Under the pieces are notes generated by a model. It worked only from the letters and a program-made list of their open reading frames with translations, made no database searches and was not told where the DNA came from. The position numbers were made by a program, and so were the translations under genes. A stretch of DNA of 48,644 nucleotides. Source: an uncultured bacterium. Lineage in GTDB: Bacteria > Bacteroidota > Bacteroidia > Bacteroidales > Bacteroidaceae. Location of the stretch: NCBI GenBank assembly GCA_905214795.1, contig CAJMNM010000022.1:1-48644 (forward strand), read 5' to 3'. This document shows positions 33,214 to 42,979 of the stretch, in pieces; the first letter of the stretch is position 1; each line of letters starts with the position of its first letter.

Positions 33214-35209
33214 TGATTTAGACATCAATAATCCAGAGTTTCAGAACACGCTGAAACTGATTCAGTTTACCCGTAGTTCAGTCTTTCTTACCGGTAAAGC
33301 AGGAACTGGTAAATCAACACTTCTGAAATATATCTGTGAACATACAAAGAAAAAACATGTTGTTTTAGCTCCTACAGGTATTGCCGCCATTAATGTTGGC
33401 GGCAATACTTTGCATAGTTTCTTCAAACTACCATTCCATCCACTTTTACCTGACGATCCGAGATTTAGTTTCAGGAAAATACGAGAATACCTGAAATATA
33501 ACTCAACTCACAAAAAACTGATAGAAGAAGTTGAATTAATTATCATTGATGAAATCTCAATGGTGAGAGCAGACATTATAGACTTCATTGATAAAATATT
33601 AAGAGTTTACAGTCACCGCATGCGAGAACCATTTGGTGGAAAACAAATGTTATTTGTTGGAGATATTTTTCAACTTGAACCTGTTATCAAAAGCGAAGAA
33701 CGCGACATTCTCAATCATTTCTATCCCAATCCGTATTTCTTTGCGGCCCATGTTTTCAGTGAAATCAAGCTAGTTTGCATTGAGTTGAAAAAGGTCTACA
33801 GGCAAAAAGATAAAGCTTTTATTGCCGTATTAGACCATATACGCCATAATACGGTAACTCCATCTGATCTACAATTACTCAACACACGTCATAAAAATAT
33901 CGGAATATCTTCAAAGCTTTCTAATGACCTGAATATCACATTAGCAACGAGACGTGAGAATGTTGACTATATTAATCAAAAAGAACTTTATGCCATCGAA
34001 GGAGAATCTAAAATATTTACTGGAGAAATCAAAGGTGAATTTCCTGAATCTTCTTTACCTACACAAATCTCTCTTGAACTAAAAGTTGGAGCACAAGTCA
34101 TTTTTGTCAAGAATGACCCACAAAAACGATGGGTTAATGGCAGTCTTGGCATCATCTCATCAATAGACAATGATGGAGAACACCTCTGCGTTATTATGGA
34201 AAACGGCAACGAAGTTGATGTCATACGTGAAAGATGGAGCAATTTACGCTATACATATAATGAGCAAGAACATAAAATTGAGGAAGAGGAACTAGGCGTT
34301 TTCATCCAATTTCCAATTCGGTTAGCTTGGGCTATAACCATCCACAAAAGTCAAGGACTTACTTTCCGAAAAGTTACTATCGATTTCACTGGAGGAGTTT
34401 TTGCTGGTGGTCAAGCATACGTAGCTCTCAGCCGATGTACCTCTCTTGAAGGTATTTTTCTGAAAAAAGACATTAACAGATCGGATATTTTTGTAAAACC
34501 AGAAATCATCAGATTCTCTCAATTATTTAACGATGAAAAAGCAATTGCGCAAGCCATGAAAATAGCTCAAGCTGACATTGAATATATTGCCAGTATTAAT
34601 GAATTCGATAAAGGTAATTTTACAGAATTCATCAACCATTTTTTCAAAGCCATTCACAGCCGTTACGATTTAGAAAAGCCTAATATTAAAAGATTTATCA
34701 CGAGAAAATTACAAATAATCAACCGGCTACGTTCCGAAAACGAACAACTTAAATTACAACTTAAAGAAAATAAAGCAAAAATGGAACTATTAGCCACGGA
34801 ATATTATGAAATGGGCAACATGTGCATCACACAAGCCAACAATCCACGTGCAGCACTTGCAAATTACGAGAAAGCCTTAAACCTTAAATCAGACTATTAC
34901 GATGCATTGATAAGGAAAGGTATCACACTTCAAACTCTCGATGAAAAAACAGAAGCATTAAAATGTCTCAATCATGCTATAAGACTTCGCCCTTCCCAAT
35001 TTAAAGGAATCTATCAGAGAGGTAAATATTATTTATCAAACAATATGCCGGAACTAGCTTCATTTGATTTTGACAAAGCTATTTCGATAAGACCTGATCA
35101 TGCAAAATCACATGAATTATTCGGAAACGCTCTCTCACAGATAGGTAAAGAAGATGAAGCGGCTATACATTGGGCTATTGCTGAGTCATTAAGGAAGGGC
35201 AGGAATTAG
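33203..35209 (+). CDS. PIF1-like superfamily 1 helicase with C-terminal TPR repeats
   Basis: The 668-aa protein starts with GTG at 33203 inside the last codons of the PBP1A gene; the nearby ATG is out of frame. Helicase motifs are Walker A GKAGTGKS (31-38), IIDEISMVRAD (Walker B), GDIFQLEP, and AWAITIHKSQGLTF plus VALSRCTSLEGI towards the middle. This is a RecD/PIF1-type 5'-3' helicase core (~1-430). Residues ~535-668 hold three TPR units (AALANYEKALNLKSDYYDAL, ALKCLNHAIRLRP and ASFDFDKAISIRPDHA), preceded by a coiled-coil. TPRs suggest a protein partner. It is usual as a housekeeping gene in Bacteroidales; the DNA substrate is unknown. Confidence 0.9.
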   Translation: MTNNDLDINNPEFQNTLKLIQFTRSSVFLTGKAGTGKSTLLKYICEHTKKKHVVLAPTGIAAINVGGNTLHSFFKLPFHPLLPDDPRFSFRKIREYLKYNSTHKKLIEEVELIIIDEISMVRADIIDFIDKILRVYSHRMREPFGGKQMLFVGDIFQLEPVIKSEERDILNHFYPNPYFFAAHVFSEIKLVCIELKKVYRQKDKAFIAVLDHIRHNTVTPSDLQLLNTRHKNIGISSKLSNDLNITLATRRENVDYINQKELYAIEGESKIFTGEIKGEFPESSLPTQISLELKVGAQVIFVKNDPQKRWVNGSLGIISSIDNDGEHLCVIMENGNEVDVIRERWSNLRYTYNEQEHKIEEEELGVFIQFPIRLAWAITIHKSQGLTFRKVTIDFTGGVFAGGQAYVALSRCTSLEGIFLKKDINRSDIFVKPEIIRFSQLFNDEKAIAQAMKIAQADIEYIASINEFDKGNFTEFINHFFKAIHSRYDLEKPNIKRFITRKLQIINRLRSENEQLKLQLKENKAKMELLATEYYEMGNMCITQANNPRAALANYEKALNLKSDYYDALIRKGITLQTLDEKTEALKCLNHAIRLRPSQFKGIYQRGKYYLSNNMPELASFDFDKAISIRPDHAKSHELFGNALSQIGKEDEAAIHWAIAESLRKGRN

Positions 35210-35262
35210 TTAATAATATTTAATTGAAGGTTCTGTTTCTTAAATTAGACGTGTATTTTTAG

Positions 35263-35270
35263 TACTTTTG
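35263..35270 (+). promoter_or_regulatory. -7 box of the GH43-GH128 pair
   Basis: TACTTTTG fits TAnnTTTG and lies 29 bp before the GH43 ATG. The -33 element is weak. Confidence 0.45.
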
Positions 35271-35299
35271 GACTGAACATTAACCTGATATACATAATC

Positions 35300-36301
35300 A
35301 TGAGAAAAACTAATTTAAAAACTTTATTTTCAGCTGGCATGCTGGGTTTATTAATGTGCGCAAACGTAAACACGATGCATGCAAAAAAGAAAGCAGCCTA
35401 TTTATTCACTTATTTTACTGGTAATGCTCCTCAAGAAGAGCAAATTCGTTATGCTATCAGTTATGACGGATTTAATTATACTCCCCTAAACGATGGTAAT
35501 CCCATAGTTTCTTCTGATACAATTTCACTTAAAAAAGGGGTGAGAGACCCTCATATTTTAAGAGGAGAAGACGGATATTTTTATATGGTTGTAACAGATA
35601 TGCGCGCCAGCGAAGGTTGGAGTTCTAACCGCGGTATGGTCCTAATGCGTAGTAAGGACATGATCAACTGGGCACATCATACTGTTCATTTTCCAGAAAA
35701 ATATGCAGGCACTATGTTTGCAAATGTCACACGCGTATGGGCTCCCCAGACTATTTATGATAAAACAGCAAAGAAATACATGGTTTACTTCTCTATTCTG
35801 ACAAATGATGGGAAATGTCCTTACGATAAAGTTTATTGGGCTTATGCCAATGAAGACTTTAGTGACTTAGAAGGTGAACCACAAGTTCTGTTTGATTTCA
35901 AGAATGCAGCAATTGATACAGATATTGTTGAAGATGAAAATGGTTACTATCATGTATTCTTTAAAACAGAAGGAGATCGCAAAAAAGGCATCCGCCAATT
36001 CATTACAAAAGACTTACACGATTTCTCCACATGGGAGTTACAAGAAGGAACTTGCGAAACAACTAATGAAGCTGTAGAAGGTGGAGGTGTATTTCGTCTG
36101 ATTGATGGTGACTGGGTTCTGATGTATGACTGCTACATGAACGGACATTATCAGTTCTGCACAAGCAAAGACTTAAAAACATTTACATTCAAACAGAATA
36201 CAGAAACCAAAGGTATGTTTACTCCTCGCCATGGTACTGTAATGTCTATTACCAAAAAAGAGTTGAAAAGATTACTCAAGGCTTTTCCTAACACTAAATA
36301 A
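35300..36301 (+). CDS. Secreted glycoside hydrolase family 43 enzyme
   Basis: The 333-aa product has a signal peptide and one five-bladed beta-propeller domain. Family motifs with candidate catalytic residues are D83 in VRDPHI, D206 in AIDTDIV (pKa-modulating Asp) and E260 in EAVEGGGVF (general acid), with RVWAPQTIYD between. GH43 enzymes are inverting and act on arabinose, xylose or galactose linkages; the subfamily cannot be fixed by eye. It lies 14 bp before the GH128-like gene, so the two are co-expressed and probably attack the same glycan. No SusC/SusD genes are adjacent. Confidence 0.88.
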   Translation: MRKTNLKTLFSAGMLGLLMCANVNTMHAKKKAAYLFTYFTGNAPQEEQIRYAISYDGFNYTPLNDGNPIVSSDTISLKKGVRDPHILRGEDGYFYMVVTDMRASEGWSSNRGMVLMRSKDMINWAHHTVHFPEKYAGTMFANVTRVWAPQTIYDKTAKKYMVYFSILTNDGKCPYDKVYWAYANEDFSDLEGEPQVLFDFKNAAIDTDIVEDENGYYHVFFKTEGDRKKGIRQFITKDLHDFSTWELQEGTCETTNEAVEGGGVFRLIDGDWVLMYDCYMNGHYQFCTSKDLKTFTFKQNTETKGMFTPRHGTVMSITKKELKRLLKAFPNTK

Positions 36302-36315
36302 GATATAAAAATACC

Positions 36316-39135
36316 ATGAAGAATAGAATTTCAACAAGCATATTAATGGCTATATTATTCTGTAGCCAAGTTTTTGCCAAGAATGAAGTAACAACTGTCG
36401 AACAAGTGACAACAGCCATCACGCTTAGTGACGATATTGACTATACTATCACAAACGAGACAGAACCTTTCACAACAACCGGCAGCATCAATATTACCAA
36501 CACGGAACACGCAGTTGTCATCCTGAAAAACATACGCCCCAGCAAAGCGATTGGATATCTCGGATACATCACAATCAACGGTGAAGCAGCTGTAAATGAT
36601 GAAAACTGTCAAGTCCGAATGTATGCTGAAGGCGCTATTATTTTTCCATATAGCAAAGATATTAAACCTTTAACAGTATATTCCGAACAAAATTTTGGAG
36701 GTGAATCTGTAAACGATTTTGGTTTGGAAAATACTAGCGGATATATGAATACACTTACCACCAGTAAGTTGAACAATCGAATCCGCAGTTTCAAATTAAA
36801 AAGAGGGTATATGGTGACATTTGCCAACAATCCTTCCGGACGTGGTTATAGCAGATGTTTCATTGCAGCTGACGAAGATTTGGAATTTGCAGAGTTACCA
36901 ATTGTACTAGACCAACATATTTCGTCGTACAGAATTTTTGAATGGTATAATTTCGCCAAAAAAGGTTTGGCTAGTGATACAAATCAGGAAGCCATTACTG
37001 CATTAAATGTAACTTGGTGCTATGACTGGGGTACAGGTATCGACCGCGGACCAGACTGCGAATGTGTCCCACATCATATATATGAAGACTATCCATCTGC
37101 TTCAGCGTGCGGTAGAGTAACATATTCTCCACATATGCAGACCAATAACGAACCGGGAAACAGCGCCGATGACAGCCCTCAATCCGTTGAGACCGTACTC
37201 AACAATTGGGAGAATCTAATGGCAACAGGTATGCGTCTTTGTTCTCCGTCATCACATGACGGCAGTCTTAACTGGCTACGTGAGTTCATGGATTCAATTG
37301 ACGCCCGTGGGTGGCGTTGTGACATTCTTGATATGCACTGTTATTGGAATGAATGGAACTTGAATAATGCATTAGAAGGATGGTATAACACATATAAACG
37401 TCCTATCTGGGTTTCTGAATATGTATGGGGAGCCTCATGGGGATCTGATACCAATAATAAAGGTATCTTTGCTACAGATGGTTCTTTCTCTATCGAGAAC
37501 CAACAAAAAAATTACGATGTAATGAATAAGGTTCTAACCAACTGGAACAGCTATCCTTATGTAGAACGTTATGCATATTGGAATGGTGAAGCTGATTGCT
37601 CCAAAATATTTAAATACAAAGATCCGAAGAATCCTTCACTTGGTGGTGATTTATCTATACTCGGTGATTTCTATTCTAAGATGAAAACAGGTATAGGCTA
37701 CAAGAAAGATTATGAATTCATACCTAAAGTTGTATATAGAGCTCCATCTAATTTTACGGTAAATTTCAATGAAAAAACCAGGGAAATAGAAATAAAGTGG
37801 ACTAATACTAATATGGAATTAACCGATTCCACCGAACTGCAATTGAAAATTGACGACGGTAAATGGACGGTGGTAGAGTTTTATCCAAGTTCGGAAGATA
37901 AATCATATATTTACAGCGAAATCTTCCCCGCTGATTTCCAAAAAGGAACTTATACATATCGCATACACAATTATGACAGCGATCGCAAGCAGCGCTACAG
38001 TGAGGAGATTTCGTTATCTCTTAGTGGAGCAGAAGGTACTGATAAGCTTCAGTACGGGCATATGGAAATAAGCGATACAGAAGAAAACCTGACTTATTTC
38101 AACCCGATAAATGGTGATGCAGCTGTTTTTGTCAGTCTTATCAGCAACAAAAACGCTACCGCAGCGTTAGTCAATGACTTACGCTCTATCAATCAAACAG
38201 CTAATACCTTCAATTTCAAATATTCACCATGGAGTTTGGGTGGTTATTCTACAACTATATCACGCAGTGAAGACACCGATTTTATGGTTATGAGCATTGG
38301 TACACATCAATACGGAGATATTACTATGGAAGTTGCCGAAGCAGAATCAAGAATAACAAGAGATTCAACATGGATCACATTCAAAACGCCGTTCCCAGAA
38401 GGTGTAACTCCAGTTGTAATTGGCAGCGTAAGAAACACATCCTCTAATAATTTCGTAGCAAAAATATGGAATATCACCAATGAAGGTTTTGCCGTAAAAC
38501 TTTTACGTCAAGCACAGATTGAGGATGCATCTGCTACTTCCGGTAAAGCATACCTCTTCTATGTTGCCGCAACTCCTGGCTGTGCAGAAATCGAGAATGG
38601 TGAAAAATTACTGACTGTTGGCGTCAGTACAGATAAAATCGGCGGTAGTCTGGCACGCAATATAGAATTTAAGGATAATAACGATAATTATTATACAATT
38701 ATCAATCCTTATATCCTTTGTGGTTCACAAACCAATAATTACAATTGCGCTTCTATTTATCGAATTATGTCTGCAATAACTTCATCAGAAGAAATTGAAG
38801 GCGAAGAACAAACCGTAACAACAGGACTTAAAGTTTTACGTCAGTCAGACAAGACTGCAACAAACATGCCAACAGACAATAATACAACATGTGGAGATAA
38901 CATGGGTTGGATTATCGTTAGTGACAATCCTAAAGCAACAGCAATCACAGATATTTATGCAGAAAAGCCTTTAAATGTCAGTGTAGAAGGACGTAGAATC
39001 GTTGTCAACAGCAATGAGCCATATACTATTTATAATAGTAACGGTACAAAAATGGCGAATGATACAGAATTACCTCGAGGATTATATATTGTAAAAACTC
39101 AATCACAGGTAACAAAGGTTCTAATAAACCAATAG
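36316..39135 (+). CDS. Secreted multi-domain glycoside hydrolase with a GH128-like (asl1-like) catalytic domain and T9SS-like tail
   Basis: The 939-aa protein has a signal peptide (~1-21). Residues ~120-210 are beta-rich and resemble a beta/gamma-crystallin fold (VYSEQNFGGES ... RGYMVTF). A catalytic TIM-barrel follows at ~205-470 with the GH128 pattern: WCYDWGTG, N278-E279-P280 (likely acid/base), LDMHCYW and E368 in WVSEYVWGA (likely nucleophile). GH128 members known to me cut beta-1,3-glucan. Residues ~476-575 look FN3-like. Residues ~580-770 include a lectin-like stretch (TPFPEGVTPVVIGSVRN ... GFAVKL). The last ~65 residues resemble a type IX secretion sorting domain (IYNSNGTKM ... LPRGLYIVK). 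A terminator follows. The GH family is fairly sure; the accessory-domain names are inference. Confidence 0.8.
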   Translation: MKNRISTSILMAILFCSQVFAKNEVTTVEQVTTAITLSDDIDYTITNETEPFTTTGSINITNTEHAVVILKNIRPSKAIGYLGYITINGEAAVNDENCQVRMYAEGAIIFPYSKDIKPLTVYSEQNFGGESVNDFGLENTSGYMNTLTTSKLNNRIRSFKLKRGYMVTFANNPSGRGYSRCFIAADEDLEFAELPIVLDQHISSYRIFEWYNFAKKGLASDTNQEAITALNVTWCYDWGTGIDRGPDCECVPHHIYEDYPSASACGRVTYSPHMQTNNEPGNSADDSPQSVETVLNNWENLMATGMRLCSPSSHDGSLNWLREFMDSIDARGWRCDILDMHCYWNEWNLNNALEGWYNTYKRPIWVSEYVWGASWGSDTNNKGIFATDGSFSIENQQKNYDVMNKVLTNWNSYPYVERYAYWNGEADCSKIFKYKDPKNPSLGGDLSILGDFYSKMKTGIGYKKDYEFIPKVVYRAPSNFTVNFNEKTREIEIKWTNTNMELTDSTELQLKIDDGKWTVVEFYPSSEDKSYIYSEIFPADFQKGTYTYRIHNYDSDRKQRYSEEISLSLSGAEGTDKLQYGHMEISDTEENLTYFNPINGDAAVFVSLISNKNATAALVNDLRSINQTANTFNFKYSPWSLGGYSTTISRSEDTDFMVMSIGTHQYGDITMEVAEAESRITRDSTWITFKTPFPEGVTPVVIGSVRNTSSNNFVAKIWNITNEGFAVKLLRQAQIEDASATSGKAYLFYVAATPGCAEIENGEKLLTVGVSTDKIGGSLARNIEFKDNNDNYYTIINPYILCGSQTNNYNCASIYRIMSAITSSEEIEGEEQTVTTGLKVLRQSDKTATNMPTDNNTTCGDNMGWIIVSDNPKATAITDIYAEKPLNVSVEGRRIVVNSNEPYTIYNSNGTKMANDTELPRGLYIVKTQSQVTKVLINQ

Positions 39136-39209
39136 TAAATATACTATTAATAATATTATTTAGGATAAACATGTTACTCATTCATCTTGACTGAGTCGTT
39201 TTTATCTAG

Positions 39210-39256
39210 GCTCCGAAAGTACATACATTCCCCCTTAACTTTCGGAGCTATTTTTA
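39210..39256 (+). terminator. Intrinsic terminator after the GH128-like gene
   Basis: GCTCCGAAAGT (39210-39220) pairs perfectly with ACTTTCGGAGC (39238-39248), followed by TATTTTTATA. Confidence 0.85.
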
Positions 39257-39388
39257 TATCTATCCATAAACAAACTCAATAGACACATATAAATAATCAA
39301 TTCTAACATACATAGAAATTTCATGTATTATTCACTTCTTTGTAACATATATTATGTTCCTTTGCATTAGAGAATAAACACCATAAGT

Positions 39389-40192
39389 ATGGAACAAAGA
39401 CCACATTACCGAACAATCGTACTATCTGATATTCATTTGGGTACAACACACTCAAAAGTTAATGAAGTCAGCAATTTTTTAAGCACAGTAGATTGTGAAT
39501 GCCTCATTTTAAACGGTGACATCATTGATGGATGGCATCTACAGAAATCGGGTACAAAAACATGGAAAGCAGAACATACCCGTTTTTTCAAGATTATCAT
39601 GAAAATGATGGAAAATTGCGGTACACAGATTATCTATGTTCGTGGTAATCACGATGACTTTATCGACAATCTGGCTCCTCTACACATAGCCAATATCAGC
39701 ATTGTAAAAGACTATATTCTTGAAAGCAACGGAAAACGTTATTTTGTAACCCACGGTGATATTTTCGATAAAGTTACATCTGAAATGAAATGGTTAGCAC
39801 AATTAGGAGATATTGGTTATACCTTACTATTATGGTTGAACGGATTTTATAACAAATATCGCGCCAAAAGAGGTAAGCCTTATTTTTCTCTCTCTCAGGC
39901 TATCAAGCAAAAAGTCAAGACTGCAGTTTCGTATATATCAGACTTTGAAAAAGTGTTAGTCGAATTCGCTCGAATGCGTCAATGCGACGGTGTAATTTGC
40001 GGCCATATACATCATCCGGAAAACCGCATGATCGACAAAATACATTATCTAAACTCTGGAGACTGGGTTGAAACGATGTCTGCCTTAACCGAAGATGAAG
40101 GGCATAACTGGAACGTTATTTACTATTCTGAGATAGCAGCCCAACTAGATAATTCGAAAACTCTTCTCAAACCTATATCTGCTGCATCATGA
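39389..40192 (+). CDS. LpxH-like metallophosphoesterase (UDP-2,3-diacylglucosamine diphosphatase family)
   Basis: The 267-aa protein has the full calcineurin-type metal set: DIHLG, GDIIDGW, RGNHDD, THGDIFD and GHIHHPE. Between the last two motifs lies a helical insert with LSQAIKQKVK, as in the LpxH/YbbF branch. LpxH releases UMP from UDP-2,3-diacylglucosamine to give lipid X, the step after LpxD. It could be the lipid A enzyme or a related phosphodiesterase. It is in a two-gene unit with a glycosyltransferase that starts at its last four bases (ATGA), which would fit a glycolipid pathway. No other lpx gene is adjacent; lpxD, lpxC and lpxA are 9-12 kb upstream. Confidence 0.85.
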   Translation: MEQRPHYRTIVLSDIHLGTTHSKVNEVSNFLSTVDCECLILNGDIIDGWHLQKSGTKTWKAEHTRFFKIIMKMMENCGTQIIYVRGNHDDFIDNLAPLHIANISIVKDYILESNGKRYFVTHGDIFDKVTSEMKWLAQLGDIGYTLLLWLNGFYNKYRAKRGKPYFSLSQAIKQKVKTAVSYISDFEKVLVEFARMRQCDGVICGHIHHPENRMIDKIHYLNSGDWVETMSALTEDEGHNWNVIYYSEIAAQLDNSKTLLKPISAAS

Positions 40193-41346
40193 AATTTTTG
40201 TTTATAGTTCAGGGAGAAGGACGTGGCCATCTTACCCAAGCCATAACATTAGAAAATGCTCTACGTCATAACGGTCATCAAGTCGTAGAAATATTGGTTG
40301 GAAAAAGCAAATCACGTGCTTTACCCGATTTTTTTAATAAAAACATTCAAGCACCAGTTCAACAGTTTGTCAGTCCAAACTTCCTGCCGACACCTGCTAA
40401 TAAGCGGGTATGTCTGACAAGCAGTATTATTTATAATATTATCAAGACTCCTGCATACATAACCAGTATGCACTTTATCAACAAACGAATCAAAGAAACC
40501 GGTGCCGAGGTCGTAATTAATTTTTATGAATTACTGACAGGGCTGACTTATTTCTTCTATCGCCCCTCAGTGCCACAAATATGCATCGGACATCAATATC
40601 TTTTCCTTCACAAGGATTTTAAATTTCCCCAAAACCTCTCAGGCAACAAACTTATTCTTAAAATATTTACACAGCTTACAGCCATAGGAGCCAAAGAATA
40701 TCTTGCTTTATCATTCCATTCCATGGATTATGACGAAAAGCATCACATTCGAGTTGTTCCACCTCTACTCAGGCGAGAGGTATTTGAACAAATACCGAAA
40801 AAAGGAAACTATATACACGGATACATGGTCAACTCCGGATTTTCCGAAAATATACTTGAATGGCATCAAAGTCATCCCAATATATCCTTACGTTTCTTTT
40901 GGGATCGACGTAACGAACCTAAAATAAAGAATATAGACCAGACTCTGTCATTCTACCAACTGGATGATAAGGAATTTCTTAAACAAATGGCCGGGTGCAA
41001 AGCATATGCCAGTACAGCGGGATTTGAATCTGTATGTGAAGCCATGTATCTCGGCAAACCCATCATGATGGTTCCCGCGCACATAGAGCAAGAATGCAAC
41101 GCTTTTGACGCCGCCAATAACGGTGCGGGAATTGCTGACAATAATTTCGATTTAAGCCGACTTTTAGCATTTACATCAACTTATCAACCCAATCCGGAAT
41201 TTGTAGAATGGGCAAAATCTGCTGAATATAAAATAGTTAATGCTTTAGAAACTCTGATTACCAAAGAAATTAAACCCAATATGTATTTTATAGAAGAATT
41301 GCTCTTAAAATCCGGTAAACATCTCAAAAAAATCTACAATACATAA
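40189..41346 (+). CDS. GT-B fold glycosyltransferase (MurG/GT28-like)
   Basis: The 385-aa protein begins with the nucleotide-sugar transferase loop FIVQGEGRGHLTQAITLENAL. Its C-terminal half has the donor-binding signature STAGFESVCEAMYLGKPIMM followed by EQECNA, as in MurG and monogalactosyldiacylglycerol synthases. There is no signal peptide; it is likely a peripheral protein at the inner face of the membrane. It overlaps the LpxH-like gene by 4 bp, so the two are translationally coupled. Donor and acceptor are unknown. Confidence 0.85.
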   Translation: MKFLFIVQGEGRGHLTQAITLENALRHNGHQVVEILVGKSKSRALPDFFNKNIQAPVQQFVSPNFLPTPANKRVCLTSSIIYNIIKTPAYITSMHFINKRIKETGAEVVINFYELLTGLTYFFYRPSVPQICIGHQYLFLHKDFKFPQNLSGNKLILKIFTQLTAIGAKEYLALSFHSMDYDEKHHIRVVPPLLRREVFEQIPKKGNYIHGYMVNSGFSENILEWHQSHPNISLRFFWDRRNEPKIKNIDQTLSFYQLDDKEFLKQMAGCKAYASTAGFESVCEAMYLGKPIMMVPAHIEQECNAFDAANNGAGIADNNFDLSRLLAFTSTYQPNPEFVEWAKSAEYKIVNALETLITKEIKPNMYFIEELLLKSGKHLKKIYNT

Positions 41347-41380
41347 CCTCAAAACTTTAACACATTGTGTTATATGTCAG

Positions 41381-42973
41381 CTACGGTATAATGAATTTTC
41401 TACCATTACAGATATAAATCTTTTTTGAGCCGGAAGTTGCTGAGCGCATACATTCTACATTTGTCTGACCACACAAACGACCTGATAAATCATAAAGGAG
41501 AGTATGTGATTTACCTCCTTCTTCAGAAATCGGCAAAACATTAGTCACATCATTGAATATCAGTCGGATTGTAGTTTTATTCTGGAAAGCCGGCAAATAA
41601 AGATAAGCTCTGTAAGGCTCAATCCAACTACCTGGCTTCGTTCGTACAAATGAAGTTCCGTCAGTATTCAAAAAAAACATATCGGATTCATCATCGACCA
41701 CATACATTGTTTGGCATACCGCATAAAAACCATCTGTAACCGATTCTTCCCCGTCTGTAACTACAGATACTGTAACATCATCAGCACAAAAACAAACATT
41801 TTCAACAGCGTCAACAGACCGCCACAAAAACGGAACGCCGGTTTTCCACTGATTATTATCTGTACTTAATCTGAAAACAACTCCTTCGTCAACAATACCC
41901 TCATATTGCAAAAGCTCATAATCAATTTCACAATCATCTGCAACATTTCTCACAGATTGAGGACTAAAAGGCAGCCACAATGTAGACCACCCACCATCGG
42001 TTGGAAAGTCCCGATACCATTTTATACCTTTTCCTGCTGCTGTCCGGAAGGCATATTTAGGAGGTAATCCTTTTCCATCATAAGCTACCATTGATGTTAC
42101 TGCCAGACCGATTCCGTCCAATTCTGCAGAACATTCAACAACATTAGGCCATCCAAACGGTAACAATCCGGCTTCTCCACTACGTACATATGTCCAGACA
42201 TGAGACAAAGGCATCTTTTCTGTAGGCATCTCATCCCATTTTTCGGGTAAAACTACTTTTGTAAAATCAATTCGTTCTGCTTCCGAAAAATCCAGATTAC
42301 TTAGCGCTCCTACATTCCAGTCACCGGTAAAAGTCCAATCACCATCCAAACAGTCCAGATTAGGCTCATCAAGCTGACGATAAAGACACAATGGTGATTC
42401 ATTAGTCACATCACAAAGTCGGAAACCTTTATCTCCGTAATTTCTAAAAACAATCCCCATACTAACCTGTCTGGTTGATGTCACTTGTATCTTTTCACTT
42501 GTCCAAATATAAGTTTTATCCGATGATTCTTTTATAAGAAAAGTTCTATGAAGCCCATTTTTTATATAATCTTCAGGATAAGTATAAAGCGAAGCCCAAC
42601 TTGATGATTTCTTTTTTTCGGGATAAGCCAGCCATCTGTCATTCGCTATATCCCGAAATCCAATCAATCCTTTACCTAAATCCATCAATTCAAAAACAGC
42701 CAACGTTCCTCCAACTTGTTCCAGCTGCCCTTCAGCATTCAAGTTAACAGACTGTACGGGACGATAATCAAGCTCCAAATCATTTGGAGTCAAATTTACA
42801 GCAGCGAATACAGCCCCATCAGAATCTGGCGATGCAAATACATATTTCTTGCCAGGTATTAATTCATCTGTAGTCATTACAGCCTTGAAAACTTGGGCAT
42901 CAAGACAATAAGGAAAACAGAAACAAACTAACACAATCCACAGAATCTGTCGAACCAATCTGCCATTGCTCAT
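41381..42973 (-). CDS. Large secreted protein of unknown function
   Basis: I do not recognise a named family for this 530-aa protein. It has a signal peptide ending near CLDAQ. A beta-rich N-terminal part (~27-215) contains ELIPGKKYVFASPDSDGAV and looks like a carbohydrate-binding or trefoil-like module. The middle contains WSTLWLPFSPQSV and FPTDGGW. The last ~60 residues (LLYDLSGRLCGQTN ... KKIYICNGRKFII) resemble a shortened T9SS-type or Por tail. It follows the DUF6359 lipoprotein by 6 bp on the minus strand and is probably exported with it to the cell surface. It converges with the glycosyltransferase gene, 34 bp away. Confidence 0.75.
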   Translation of the reverse strand: MSNGRLVRQILWIVLVCFCFPYCLDAQVFKAVMTTDELIPGKKYVFASPDSDGAVFAAVNLTPNDLELDYRPVQSVNLNAEGQLEQVGGTLAVFELMDLGKGLIGFRDIANDRWLAYPEKKKSSSWASLYTYPEDYIKNGLHRTFLIKESSDKTYIWTSEKIQVTSTRQVSMGIVFRNYGDKGFRLCDVTNESPLCLYRQLDEPNLDCLDGDWTFTGDWNVGALSNLDFSEAERIDFTKVVLPEKWDEMPTEKMPLSHVWTYVRSGEAGLLPFGWPNVVECSAELDGIGLAVTSMVAYDGKGLPPKYAFRTAAGKGIKWYRDFPTDGGWSTLWLPFSPQSVRNVADDCEIDYELLQYEGIVDEGVVFRLSTDNNQWKTGVPFLWRSVDAVENVCFCADDVTVSVVTDGEESVTDGFYAVCQTMYVVDDESDMFFLNTDGTSFVRTKPGSWIEPYRAYLYLPAFQNKTTIRLIFNDVTNVLPISEEGGKSHTLLYDLSGRLCGQTNVECMRSATSGSKKIYICNGRKFIIP

Positions 42974-42979
42974 AGCGGT

